The notes under the pieces: generated by a model
The model's input: the letters and a program-made list of their open reading frames with translations, nothing else
Database searches by the model: none
What the model was told of the DNA's origin: nothing
Shown here: in pieces, positions 17,293-25,592 of the stretch
How positions within the stretch are numbered: position 1 is the stretch's first letter
Layout: each line of letters opens with the position of its first letter
From: Clavibacter sp. A6099
GTDB taxonomy: Bacteria; Actinomycetota; Actinomycetes; Actinomycetales; Microbacteriaceae
Assembly: GCF_021919125.1 (NCBI RefSeq)
Contig: NZ_CP083439.1
Coordinates: forward strand, 620,001-684,000
DNA: 64,000 nt
Direction of reading: 5' to 3'
Translations under genes and position numbers: made by a program

Positions 17293-17500
17293 TCCGCGTG
17301 GTCCGGGCCATCCCCCTGCGGACGCGCCCGGGGCGCCGCGAGCCTGACGAGGGCCTGGGAGAAGGATCGGCCGCGGAATGCCGACCCGGGCGGATCGGGT
17401 TGCCCCAGCGCGGTCCGCACGGGCCGCTGGCCCCGCCTCCCTCCCCGACGCGATCCGTCGCGGTGCGCGCCGGCCACCCGCGAGACGAAGGATCTCCCAC

Positions 17501-18574
17501 GTGAAGCTGTTCTCCCCCGTCGCCCTCGGCGCCCTCGAGCTCCCCAACCGCGTCGCCATGGCGCCCCTGACCCGCATGCGCTCCGACGAGCACGGCGTGC
17601 CCGGCGACATCGTCGTCGAGTACTACCGCCAGCGCGCGTCCACCGGCCTGATCGTCTCCGAGGGCGTGTTCACGAGCGAGCGCAGCAAGGCGTACCCGGG
17701 CCAGCCCGGCATCGTCACGGACGAGCAGATCGCCGGCTGGCGTCGGGTCACCGACGCGGTGCACGAGGCCGGCGGCCGCATCGTCATGCAGCTCATGCAC
17801 GGCGGCCGCGTCTCGCACGAGGAGATCACGGGCGGCCTGCCGCTGCTCGCGCCGAGCGCCATCGCAATCCAGGGCGAGGTGCACACGCCCACCGGCAAGG
17901 CTCCGTACCCCGTGCCGAGCGAGCCGGAGACCGACGAGGTCCCGCTCATCGTCGACGAGCTGACGGTCGCCGCGCGCAACGCGGTCGACGCCGGGTTCGA
18001 CGGCGTCGAGATCCACTCGGCCAACGGCTACCTGCTGCACGAGTTCCTCTCGCCCGTCTCGAACGTCCGCACGGACGCGTACGGCGGATCGCCCGAGAAC
18101 CGCGCGAAGCTCGGCATCGACGTGGCGCACGCGGTCTCGCGCGAGATCGGCGCCGAGCGCGTCGGCATCCGCATCTCGCCGTCGCACAACATCCAGGACG
18201 TCCTCGAGGAGGACGCCGACGAGACCCGTGCCACCTACGAGGCGCTGCTGTCCGGCATCGCGCCGCTCGGCCTGGCCTACGTGAGCATCCTGCACGCGGA
18301 GCCCGCGGGCGAGCTCGTGCAGGGCCTCCGGAAGACGTTCGGCGGCCCGCTCATGATCAACAGCGGCTTCGGCGTGCAGACCGAGCGCGACGAGGCGCTC
18401 CAGCTGGTCGAGGAGGGCACGGCCGACGTCGTGGCCGTCGGCCGCATGGTCATCGCCAACCCCGACCTCGTCGAGCGCTGGGAGCAGGGGCTCGAGACGA
18501 ACGAGCCGAACCCGGCCACGTTCTACGGCCCCGGCGCCGTGGGCTACACGGACTACCCGGCGCTCGCGAGCTGA
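17501..18574 (+). CDS. Old Yellow Enzyme family alkene reductase
   Basis: A 357-residue FMN-dependent oxidoreductase with the OYE TIM barrel. It has the N-terminal NRVAMAPLTRMRS block, MHGGR, and the substrate-binding pair in EIHSANGYLLHEFLSP (HxxN), followed by RTDAYGGSPENR. Such enzymes reduce activated C=C bonds (enones, nitroesters, maleimides) with NADPH and act in electrophile detoxification. The GTG start is preceded by GAAGGA at 6-8 bases; an in-frame extension upstream is proline/arginine-rich and unlikely. It is convergent with the two-component genes. Confidence 0.9.
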   Translation: MKLFSPVALGALELPNRVAMAPLTRMRSDEHGVPGDIVVEYYRQRASTGLIVSEGVFTSERSKAYPGQPGIVTDEQIAGWRRVTDAVHEAGGRIVMQLMHGGRVSHEEITGGLPLLAPSAIAIQGEVHTPTGKAPYPVPSEPETDEVPLIVDELTVAARNAVDAGFDGVEIHSANGYLLHEFLSPVSNVRTDAYGGSPENRAKLGIDVAHAVSREIGAERVGIRISPSHNIQDVLEEDADETRATYEALLSGIAPLGLAYVSILHAEPAGELVQGLRKTFGGPLMINSGFGVQTERDEALQLVEEGTADVVAVGRMVIANPDLVERWEQGLETNEPNPATFYGPGAVGYTDYPALAS

Positions 18575-18609
18575 TCCGCATCGCCTGACCGGCTGCGGCC
18601 GGCACCGCC

Positions 18610-18648
18610 CGAGGCCGGGCTCACTCCGACGGGGCGAGCCCGGCCTCG
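18610..18648. terminator. Hairpin between OYE gene and response regulator
   Basis: Perfect 13-bp stem (18610-18622 with 18636-18648) and a 13-base loop between convergent genes; it covers the response-regulator stop codon. Confidence 0.6.
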
Positions 18649-19343
18649 TGCACGAGCACGGCGACCTGCACGCGGCCCTCGACGCCGAGCTTGTCCAGCA
18701 CGTGGCCCACGTGGGTCTTCACGGTCGCGATGCCGAGGTGGAGGTCGGCGGCGATGCGCGCGTTCGACCAGCCGCGCGCGATGGCGAGCGCGACCTCCTG
18801 CTCGCGCTCCGTGAGCGTCGCGAAGCGCTCCCGCTCGGCCGTGCGGTCCGCGCGGTCGCGTTGCGCCGCCACGCCGATCACGGTGTCGAGCACGGACGGC
18901 GAGAGGATCGACCGACCCGCCGCCACCTGCCGCACCGCCTGGACGAGCTCCACCGGCGGGGTGTCCTTGAGCAGGAAGCCGCGGGCGCCCGCCCGGAGCG
19001 CCCCCAGCACGAGCTCGTCGGCGTCGAAGGTCGTGAGGACGATGACCGGCAGGTCGGGGCGGCGGGCGACCTCGCGGGCGGTCGCGGTGATCCCGTCGCA
19101 GACCGGCATGCGGATGTCCATCAGCACGACGTCGGGCGCGGTGCGCGCGATCACTGCGCCGGCCACGAGCCCGTCGGCCGCCTCGCCCACCACCTCGAGC
19201 CCGTGCCCGCCGCCCAGCAGCATCGCGAGGCCCGCGCGGACGAGCGCGTCGTCGTCGACGATCACGACGCGGATCGGCGGGCCGCCCGCGGGCACGACGC
19301 CCGGCAGATCCGTGCCCGCCGCCCGCGGGTCCGGGGTGCTCAC
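18621..19343 (-). CDS. NarL/LuxR-type response regulator
   Basis: A 240-residue response regulator. Residues 24-140 form the receiver domain (acidic cluster VDDD at 29-32, phospho-acceptor Asp76 in LMDIRMP, and the switch lysine in LLKDTPP). Residues 170-235 form a LuxR-type helix-turn-helix (LTEREQEVALAIARG, then IATVKTHVGHVLDKLG). The GTG start at 19343 overlaps the kinase stop by four bases. It is the output partner of the DesK-type kinase directly upstream. An N-terminal extension of about 22 residues precedes the receiver. Target genes are not evident. Confidence 0.92.
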   Translation of the reverse strand: MSTPDPRAAGTDLPGVVPAGGPPIRVVIVDDDALVRAGLAMLLGGGHGLEVVGEAADGLVAGAVIARTAPDVVLMDIRMPVCDGITATAREVARRPDLPVIVLTTFDADELVLGALRAGARGFLLKDTPPVELVQAVRQVAAGRSILSPSVLDTVIGVAAQRDRADRTAERERFATLTEREQEVALAIARGWSNARIAADLHLGIATVKTHVGHVLDKLGVEGRVQVAVLVHEAGLAPSE

Positions 19344-20545
19344 TCCGTCCACGGGAGCACCGCCTCGACGACGTGCTGGCCGTCGCGTCGGGCGACGTCG
19401 AGCGTGCCGCCCACGGCGTGGGCGCGCTCGGCGATCCCGGCGAGGCCGTGGCCGCCGGTCGGGACGGGACCCTCGGGGGCGGGGTTCTGCACGACGATGC
19501 GCAGGCGTCCGCCGGCCCGCCCTCCGAGCGACACCTCGACCGGCACGCCCGGTGCATGCCGCCGCGCGTTCGTCAGGCACTCCTGGATGGCGCGGTAGGC
19601 GTGCCGGGAGGTCGTCGCGGACAGCCGAGGCAGGTCGTCCCGGGTGCCGGGGTCGACGTCCGCGTGCACCTCGACGCCGAGGGCGCGGGCCTCGTCCAGG
19701 AGCGCGGGGAGGTCGGCGAGCGTCGGCTGCGGGGGCACCACGGCGGGCGCTCCCGACGGATCGCGCAGCACCCCCAGCACGCCGCGCAGCTCGGTGAGCG
19801 CCGTGCGGGCGTTGTCGCGCACCACGCCCGCGGTGGCCCGGACCTCGGACGCGTCGAGGTCGTCGCGGTACTCCAGCGCGCCCGCGTGCAGGGCGACGAG
19901 GGAGAGCCGGTGCGCGAGCACGTCGTGCATCTCCCGCGCGATCCGGGTGCGCTCGTGGTCCGCCGCCTGCGCGGATCGGAGGACCTGCTCCTCCTCCGCG
20001 AGCCGGGCGCGCTCCCGGAGCGACGCCAGCAGCTCGCGGCGGCCGCCGACGTAGAGCCCGAGGAGGATGAGGAGACCGAGCACCACGAGGATCAGCGCGG
20101 CCGTGAGCGGCAGCTCCTCCGGCGTCACCGGCAGGTAGGAGAGGCCGGCGAGCTCCCACGTGCCGACGGCCGCGATCCAGACGGCGGCGGCGACGGCGAT
20201 CTCCTTCGGCCGGCGGCGGATCGCGAGCGACACGAGCGCGACGGCCGAGGCGAGGAGCCCGAGGCTCGACACCGCCGCGACGATCCCGAGCGTGACGGCG
20301 ACCGCGAGGGGCGCCCGGCGGCGCAGCGGGAGGATCGCGATGCCGAGGAGCCCGGCGGCCGCGTCGAGCAGGAGGAGCAGCTCGATCCGGATCCCGGTGG
20401 CACCTGCCTCGTCCACGAGCGTCAGCATGGCGCCGAACGAGAGCGTGCCGACCACGAGCGACAGCAGCACAAGCGCCGCCTCCCGTCCGATGGCGCGGGC
20501 GCGGCGGGCGGGCCCGATGCGGGGGACGAGCGTGGAGGAGGGCAT
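19340..20545 (-). CDS. DesK-type sensor histidine kinase
   Basis: A 401-residue membrane kinase. Hydrophobic segments fill residues 22-170 with no large extracellular loop, so it probably senses a signal in or at the membrane. A short linker leads to the HisKA_3 domain (ERTRIAREMHDVLAHRLS, phospho-acceptor His207) and a HATPase domain (N-box IQECLTNARRHA, G-box HGLAGIAERAHAVGG). It overlaps the response regulator by four bases. The ATG is six bases after a TAGGGT -10 box with no binding site. Such pairs often control nearby ABC transporters or envelope functions, but none is adjacent here. Confidence 0.92.
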   Translation of the reverse strand: MPSSTLVPRIGPARRARAIGREAALVLLSLVVGTLSFGAMLTLVDEAGATGIRIELLLLLDAAAGLLGIAILPLRRRAPLAVAVTLGIVAAVSSLGLLASAVALVSLAIRRRPKEIAVAAAVWIAAVGTWELAGLSYLPVTPEELPLTAALILVVLGLLILLGLYVGGRRELLASLRERARLAEEEQVLRSAQAADHERTRIAREMHDVLAHRLSLVALHAGALEYRDDLDASEVRATAGVVRDNARTALTELRGVLGVLRDPSGAPAVVPPQPTLADLPALLDEARALGVEVHADVDPGTRDDLPRLSATTSRHAYRAIQECLTNARRHAPGVPVEVSLGGRAGGRLRIVVQNPAPEGPVPTGGHGLAGIAERAHAVGGTLDVARRDGQHVVEAVLPWTE

Positions 20546-20551
20546 GCCCCG

Positions 20552-20557
20552 ACCCTA
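20552..20557 (-). promoter_or_regulatory. Leaderless -10 box for the sensor kinase operon
   Basis: TAGGGT on the minus strand, six bases before the ATG at 20545. Confidence 0.55.
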
Positions 20558-20610
20558 CGGAGCGCGGTGCGCCCGCCGGATCGACCGGAAGGGGGAGATG
20601 AGCGGGCCGG

Positions 20611-20967
20611 TCAGCGCGTGGTGCGGGCCGCGCGACGCTCCGCGCGGGAGGCGCGCCAGCGGCGCCAGGCGTCCCAGAAGCGATGGAGCTGGCGCTTGAG
20701 GAAGACGTTCACGCGGTGGGCCGCGGGGAACTCGGTGCCGAGCACGGCGATCCCGAGGAAGACGATGAGCCAGCCGGGTCCGGGCAGCGGGATGAGCACG
20801 ATGCCGACGAGGACGATGGCGATGCCGAGGAGTCCCACGAGGATCCGGTAGAGCCAGCGGGCCTTGGGGTGCAGCTCGATCCAGGCCCGGCAGCGACGAA
20901 GGAACCGCCGGAGCGGATGCGCGTGGCTGGAGCCCGCCTCGTACTCGCGGGTCAGTGTGTCGGACAT
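20611..20967 (-). CDS. PGPGW-motif transmembrane protein (TIGR02611-like)
   Basis: A 118-residue protein with a polar, basic N-terminus and two adjoining membrane segments (residues 40-62 and 66-82) separated by the diagnostic PLPGPGW turn. A highly basic C-terminus (many Arg) ends the protein. This family is widespread in Actinobacteria and has no known function. The ATG is six bases after TAGCGT. It is upstream of, and on the same strand as, the two-component genes, but each has its own promoter-like box. Confidence 0.8.
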   Translation of the reverse strand: MSDTLTREYEAGSSHAHPLRRFLRRCRAWIELHPKARWLYRILVGLLGIAIVLVGIVLIPLPGPGWLIVFLGIAVLGTEFPAAHRVNVFLKRQLHRFWDAWRRWRASRAERRAARTTR

Positions 20968-20973
20968 GGGTTC

Positions 20974-20979
20974 ACGCTA
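20974..20979 (-). promoter_or_regulatory. Leaderless -10 box for the PGPGW protein
   Basis: TAGCGT on the minus strand, six bases before the ATG at 20967. Confidence 0.55.
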
Positions 20980-21071
20980 CGGGCGGGGCCTGGGAAGCGT
21001 CTCCCTCATCCGGGGAATCCGCAGGATGGCGTGACGACCAGGGGCCGTGCGCCGTCGTCGGCGGCGGGGCG

Positions 21072-21671
21072 TCAGGGCGCGGCCGGCGCCGTGATCCGCC
21101 GGGCCGCCTCGACGACGGCCGCGCGGTCCGCGGCGCGCGCCCGGGGCGAGTCCGCGTGCATCGCCGGGTACGGGGACTGCACCCACGCCTGCGCGAGCGC
21201 GAACAGCATCGTGAGGAGGCGCTGCGGATCCCACGACGGGTCGATGTGCCCCTCCTCCTGCCCGCGGCGCACAGCCTGCACCTTGGCCGACGGCGACGTC
21301 GCGCTGTGCGGCACGTCGAGCTCCAGCCCGTCGAGCCGCGCCCACGCCAGCATGCGGCGGTGCTGCGGGTGCTCGTACGCGTGGTCGAAGAGCTGGCCGA
21401 CGAAGCCGGGAAGGTCGGCGGGATCCAGCGTCACGGCGGAGAAGAACTCGACGCCGTTGAGCTTCAGCACGGCGTGGAACAGCGACTCCTTGTCGGTGAA
21501 GTGCGCGTACAGCCGCTCCTTGCTCGCGCGGCCCGAGCGGGCGATGCGGTCGACCCGTGCGCCCGCCAGCCCGTGGGCGGCGAACTCCTCGCGCGCGGCC
21601 AGGAGGATGCGGTGCCGGACGTCGTCCTGCTTCTCGTCGGTAGGTCGGGCGGACCCCGTCGTCTCTGCCAT
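21072..21671 (-). CDS. TetR family repressor of the divergent MFS gene
   Basis: A 199-residue TetR protein. The helix-turn-helix lies at residues 20-65 (RILLAAREEFAAHGLAGARV, then ASKERLYAHFTDKESLF); the rest is the ligand-binding helical domain. It diverges from a drug-efflux-type MFS gene, and the gap carries a perfect 24-bp palindrome (21685-21708) overlapping the MFS -35 box, the usual design of an autoregulated repressor/efflux pair. The ATG is only 13 bases from the palindrome, so operator occupancy should block both genes. The inducer is unknown. Confidence 0.9.
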   Translation of the reverse strand: MAETTGSARPTDEKQDDVRHRILLAAREEFAAHGLAGARVDRIARSGRASKERLYAHFTDKESLFHAVLKLNGVEFFSAVTLDPADLPGFVGQLFDHAYEHPQHRRMLAWARLDGLELDVPHSATSPSAKVQAVRRGQEEGHIDPSWDPQRLLTMLFALAQAWVQSPYPAMHADSPRARAADRAAVVEAARRITAPAAP

Positions 21672-21684
21672 GTGAACAGCGTAT

Positions 21685-21708
21685 GTCAAACGAACCGGTT
21701 CGTTTGAC
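21685..21708. promoter_or_regulatory. TetR operator: perfect 24-bp palindrome
   Basis: Half site GTCAAACGAACC repeated as a perfect inverted repeat with no central gap, between the divergent tetR and MFS genes. The right arm contains most of the MFS -35 box. Confidence 0.85.
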
Positions 21709-21733
21709 TCCGTCCACGACGTCGCCCTAGATT
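21704..21733 (+). promoter_or_regulatory. MFS gene promoter overlapping the operator
   Basis: -35 TTGACT (21704-21709), an 18-bp spacer and -10 TAGATT (21728-21733). The -35 lies inside the palindrome, so repressor binding should exclude RNA polymerase. Transcription should start near 21740. Confidence 0.7.
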
Positions 21734-21782
21734 GGACCGTCCTCGCCCGCCCGGGCGCCGCACGACCATCCAGGAGCACCAG

Positions 21783-23315
21783 ATCTCGCACGCACGCACC
21801 CCTGAGGACGCACCGCCGTCCACGTCCTCCGCATCGCTCGCCAGCCCCGCCGCGCCCGCCGGCCCCGCCGCTCCGGCCGCGCCGTCCGCCCGCAGCAAGT
21901 GGATCCTCCTCGCCGTCGTCGCCCTCGCCCAGCTGATGGTCGTGCTCGACGGCACCATCGTGAACATCGCCCTGCCCGCCGCCCAGCGCGACCTGGGCAT
22001 GACCGACGCCGACCGCACCTGGGTCGTCACCGTCTACGCGCTCGCGTTCGGGTCGCTCCTCCTGCTCGGCGGCCGCATCGCCGACTACTGGGGCCGCAAG
22101 CGCTCCTTCCTCCTCGGCATGGTCGGCTTCGCGGCGGCCAGCGCCATCGGCGGGTTCGCCGTCTCGAGCGAGATGCTCCTCATCGCGCGCGGCCTGCAGG
22201 GCGTCTTCGCGGCGCTCCTCGCGCCCGCCGCGCTCGCGCTGCTGTCGGTGACGTTCCCGTCCGGCCCCGACCGCGTCAAGGCGTTCGCGGTCTACGGCAC
22301 CATCGCCGGATCCGGCGCGGCCGTCGGCCTGCTGCTCGGCGGCGTGCTCACCGAGTACCTCAGCTGGCACTGGTGCCTGCTCGTCAACGTGCCGATCGCG
22401 ATCGTCGCGATCGTCGCCGGCATCCCGCTCGTGAAGGAGAGCCGCGCCGACGGCGACCGCAGCTACGACGTGCCCGGCGCGCTCCTCGTCACCCTCGGCC
22501 TCGCATCCATCGTCTACGGCTTCTCCCGCGCGGAGAACGGCTGGGGCGAGCCCGACACCATCGGCTTCCTCGCGCTCGGCGTGGGGATCATGGTCGCGTT
22601 CGTCTGGTGGGAGTCGCGGGCGCGCAACCCGCTGCTGCCGCTCCGCGTGGTGGCCGACCGCACCCGCGGCGGCGCGTACCTCACCTCCGTGATGGTGGGC
22701 GCGGCGCTGCTCGGCGGGCTGCTCTACCTCACGCTGCACTTCCAGATCGTGCTCGGCATGTCGCCGCTGATCTCGGGCCTCGCGTCGCTGCCGATGGCCG
22801 CGACCATCATGCTCACGGCACCGCAGGTCGCGCGGCTCCTGCCGCGGGTCGGCCCGCGCGTCCTCATGACGATCGGCCCGCTCCTCGCGGCGGCGGGGCT
22901 GCTGTGGTTCAGCCGCATCACGGTCGACGGCGCGTACGTCGTGCAGGTGCTGCCCGGCCAGATCCTCCTCGGCATCGGGCTCGCGTTCGTGTTCGTGCCC
23001 ATGCAGAACGTCGCGCTCTCCGGCATCGAGCCGCGGGACGCGGGCGTCGCGGGCGCGGCGCTCACCGGCACGCAGCAGATCGGCGGATCCATCGGCACGG
23101 CCGTCTTCACCGCCCTGTTCGCCTCGGCGGTCACCGCGTCGGTCACCGACGGCGTCGCGAACCCGCTGCAGCAGCAGGTCGATGGGTACCACGTCGTGTT
23201 CCTCGCGGCGGCCATCGGCGTGGCGCTCGCGTCGCCCATCGCCTTCTCCATGGTGCGCGTGCCGCTCTCGCGCTTCCGCGAGGGCGCGTCGACCGAGGCC
23301 GTCAGCATGCACTGA
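21783..23315 (+). CDS. MFS efflux transporter, DHA2 type; probable ATC start
   Basis: From the ATC at 21783 the protein has 510 residues: a disordered Ala/Pro/Ser N-terminus (1-37), then 14 probable membrane segments as in DHA2 multidrug transporters (first helix WILLAVVALAQLMVVLDGTIVNIALP, written here only to fix the position; motif A region GGRIADYWGRKR; motif C region IAGSGAAVGLLLGG). Start: the usual candidate, TTG at 21732, lies inside the -10 box, before transcription would begin. AGGAG lies six bases before the in-frame ATC, and the next ATG is within the first helix. It is controlled by the divergent TetR and ends at a strong terminator. Confidence 0.85.
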   Translation: MSHARTPEDAPPSTSSASLASPAAPAGPAAPAAPSARSKWILLAVVALAQLMVVLDGTIVNIALPAAQRDLGMTDADRTWVVTVYALAFGSLLLLGGRIADYWGRKRSFLLGMVGFAAASAIGGFAVSSEMLLIARGLQGVFAALLAPAALALLSVTFPSGPDRVKAFAVYGTIAGSGAAVGLLLGGVLTEYLSWHWCLLVNVPIAIVAIVAGIPLVKESRADGDRSYDVPGALLVTLGLASIVYGFSRAENGWGEPDTIGFLALGVGIMVAFVWWESRARNPLLPLRVVADRTRGGAYLTSVMVGAALLGGLLYLTLHFQIVLGMSPLISGLASLPMAATIMLTAPQVARLLPRVGPRVLMTIGPLLAAAGLLWFSRITVDGAYVVQVLPGQILLGIGLAFVFVPMQNVALSGIEPRDAGVAGAALTGTQQIGGSIGTAVFTALFASAVTASVTDGVANPLQQQVDGYHVVFLAAAIGVALASPIAFSMVRVPLSRFREGASTEAVSMH

Positions 23316-23328
23316 TCCCGTCCCGGGT

Positions 23329-23386
23329 CACGACGACGCCCCTCCCGCACGGACCCTCATGGTCGGGCGGGAGGGGCGTCGTCGTG
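23329..23386. terminator. Strong bidirectional hairpin after the MFS gene
   Basis: Perfect 19-bp stem (23329-23347 with 23368-23386) and a 20-base loop between the convergent MFS and luciferase-like genes. Confidence 0.85.
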
Positions 23387-23397
23387 CGTGCGCCGGG

Positions 23398-24417
23398 TCA
23401 GGCGGCCGGCGACCAGCCGAGGGCCGGGCCGAGGCGCTCCGCGATGTCGGTGAGGATCTGCTCGAGGTCGGCCTCCCCGAACGTGAACGGCAGGGCGAAC
23501 GCGACCTCGTCGACCGCCTGGAACGCGGGGTCGGCGTGAAGGGTCGCGGCGATCTCCTCGGACGTGCCGACCAGATCCGCCGCGAAGAGCATCTTCCGCG
23601 GTCCCATCGGCACGCCCACCCGGTGCGCGCGGGAGGCGGCGTACGCCTCGTACCGGGCGACCTGCTCGGGCGTCGCGCGGTCGGTGGGGATCACGACGAG
23701 GCCCTGCGAGACGCGCGCCGCCGCGCCCGCCGGATGGGCGGCGCGGTAGGCGTCGATCTGCGCCCGCTGGTTCGCGCCGAAGTCGTTCCCGAGCTCGCCC
23801 TGGATCACGCTGGAGGTGAGCAGGTGGAAGCCGTTCTCGCCCGCCCAGACCGCGGACCGCGTGCTCGCGGCGCCGTACCAGATCCGCTCGGCGAGCCCGG
23901 CGGCGTGCGGCTGCACGGTGGATGCGTACTCCTCCTGGCCCTCGCGCGCGGCGGCGTCGCTGACGGTGTCGCCGCGCACCAGGTCGCGGAAGCGGAGGAG
24001 GCGGTCGTAGCCGAGGTCCTCGAGGTCGGCGGTCGCCGGGTAGATCGCGTCGCGGTACGTCTCGAACCGCATGGGCGTCCCCACCGAGAAGCCCGGCTGC
24101 ACGCGGCCGCCGGTGAGGAGGTCCACCGTCGCGAGGTCCTCGGCGAGGCGGAACGGGTTCTCCGCGCCGATCGGCGTGACGGCCGTGCCGAGCTGGATGC
24201 GGCTCGTGCGCTGCGATGCCGCGGCCATTACGGCGACGGGGGAGGAGATCCCGTGCTGCAGGTGGCGGTGCCGCAGCCACGCGCTGTCGAAGCCGAGCTC
24301 CTCGCCGCGCTCGATGACGCGGAGCGTGGTCTCGTGCCCGGCCGCGGGATCCCCCGGGTCGAACGTGCCGATGGTGAGGAAGCCGAGGCGCGAGAGCGGG
24401 GTACCGGATGCGGGCAT
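23398..24417 (-). CDS. LLM class flavin-dependent oxidoreductase
   Basis: A 339-residue bacterial-luciferase-like TIM-barrel protein (RLGFLTIGTFDPGDP at the start, RIQLGTAVTPIGAENPFRLAEDLATVDLLTGGR in the middle, cited for position). The family uses reduced F420 or FMN from a partner to oxidise diverse substrates. A paralogue of similar length lies 85 bases upstream on the same strand, with matching blocks throughout, so the two arose by tandem duplication. The ATG is six bases after TACCCT, suggesting its own leaderless transcript. No substrate can be inferred. Confidence 0.85.
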   Translation of the reverse strand: MPASGTPLSRLGFLTIGTFDPGDPAAGHETTLRVIERGEELGFDSAWLRHRHLQHGISSPVAVMAAASQRTSRIQLGTAVTPIGAENPFRLAEDLATVDLLTGGRVQPGFSVGTPMRFETYRDAIYPATADLEDLGYDRLLRFRDLVRGDTVSDAAAREGQEEYASTVQPHAAGLAERIWYGAASTRSAVWAGENGFHLLTSSVIQGELGNDFGANQRAQIDAYRAAHPAGAAARVSQGLVVIPTDRATPEQVARYEAYAASRAHRVGVPMGPRKMLFAADLVGTSEEIAATLHADPAFQAVDEVAFALPFTFGEADLEQILTDIAERLGPALGWSPAA

Positions 24418-24423
24418 GGATCG

Positions 24424-24429
24424 AGGGTA
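24424..24429 (-). promoter_or_regulatory. Leaderless -10 box, first luciferase-like gene
   Basis: TACCCT on the minus strand, six bases before the ATG at 24417. Confidence 0.55.
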
Positions 24430-24502
24430 GGCGGCCCGGGATCCTGGCGGCGAGCGGAGTCCGCAGCGGGCGGTCGTCGGGTCGTCGGCGCGCGGCGGGG
24501 GA

Positions 24503-25558
24503 TCAGGCGGACGCGGGCGACCAGCCGAGCGCCGGGCCGAGGTGCTCCGCGACGTCGGTGAGGATCCGCGCGAGGTCGCCCGCGGGCAGCCCGGCCGGGA
24601 GCGCGATGGCGAGCTCGTCGGCGGCCTGCATCGCGGGATGCGCGCGGAGCGCGGCGGCGAGCTCGTCGGACGGGCCCACGAGGTCCGGGGCGCGGACCAT
24701 GCTCGACGCGGCCCCGGCTCCCTCCGCCTGGTCCGCCCGCGCGGCCCGCTCGGCGCGCGCCGCCGCGTCGGCCGCGTACCTGGCCCGCTGCTCAGCCGTC
24801 GCGCCGTCGGTGGGGACCACGACGAGCGCCAGCGTGACGTGCGCGGCCTCCGGGCTGGGGTGGGCGGCGCGGTAGGCGTCGATGAGCGCGCGCTGGTCCT
24901 CCGCGAAGCCGCGGGCGCCGGATCCGCGCTCGGTCACGTCCGACGCGAGCAGGCGGAAGCCGTGCGCGCCCGCCCAGGCCGCGGTGCGGAGCGTCGCCGC
25001 GCCGTAGCCGAGGCGGTCGGCGAGCCCGGGCGACGCCGGCTGGACGGTGGGGGTGAGGGCCTCGTCGTCGTCGGATCCGTCGGGCTGGTCGTCAGCGCCC
25101 GGCACCCTTCCGCCGCGCAGCAGCTCGCGGAAGCGCAGCAGCCGCTCCCGGCCCGGCTCCTCGAGCTCGGCGGTGAGCGGGTGCACCGCCCGGTCGACGG
25201 CCGCGACGCGCTTCGGGCTGCCGACCGAGAGTCCGGGGCGGAGGCGTCCGCTGGAGAGGAGGTCGACGGTCGCGAGGTCCTCGGCGAGGCGCAGCGGGTT
25301 CTCCGCGCGGACGGGGATCGACGCGGTGCCGAGCGCGATGCGACGCGTGCGCTGGGACGCGGCCGCGAGCATCGCGACGGGGGACGAGATCGCGTTCCGG
25401 AGATGGTCCGGACGGAGCCATGCGGTGTCGAGGCCGAGCGCGTCGCCGAGCTCGACGAGCCGGAGCGCGTCCTCGAGGCCGGTCGCGGGGTCGGCCGGGT
25501 CGAACGGGCCGGTGGTGAGGAAGCCGAGGCGCTTCAGCGCGGATCCGGGTGCGGGCAT
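24503..25558 (-). CDS. LLM class flavin-dependent oxidoreductase, tandem paralogue
   Basis: A 351-residue luciferase-like protein with the same block order as the downstream gene: RLGFLTTGPFDPADP, AMLAAASQRTRRIALGTA, RLAEDLATVDLLSSGRLRPG and a closing LTDVAEHLGPALGWSP. It carries two low-complexity insertions, an Asp-rich one near residue 160 and an Ala/Arg-rich one near 268, so it has drifted more than its partner. It has its own leaderless-type promoter (TACCCT, six bases). Likely a duplicated oxidoreductase with altered substrate range; function unknown. Confidence 0.82.
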   Translation of the reverse strand: MPAPGSALKRLGFLTTGPFDPADPATGLEDALRLVELGDALGLDTAWLRPDHLRNAISSPVAMLAAASQRTRRIALGTASIPVRAENPLRLAEDLATVDLLSSGRLRPGLSVGSPKRVAAVDRAVHPLTAELEEPGRERLLRFRELLRGGRVPGADDQPDGSDDDEALTPTVQPASPGLADRLGYGAATLRTAAWAGAHGFRLLASDVTERGSGARGFAEDQRALIDAYRAAHPSPEAAHVTLALVVVPTDGATAEQRARYAADAAARAERAARADQAEGAGAASSMVRAPDLVGPSDELAAALRAHPAMQAADELAIALPAGLPAGDLARILTDVAEHLGPALGWSPASA

Positions 25559-25564
25559 GCGACG

Positions 25565-25570
25565 AGGGTA
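25565..25570 (-). promoter_or_regulatory. Leaderless -10 box, second luciferase-like gene
   Basis: TACCCT on the minus strand, six bases before the ATG at 25558; same hexamer as its tandem paralogue. Confidence 0.55.
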
Positions 25571-25592
25571 GGCGGTGCGGATCCGGGCCGGC

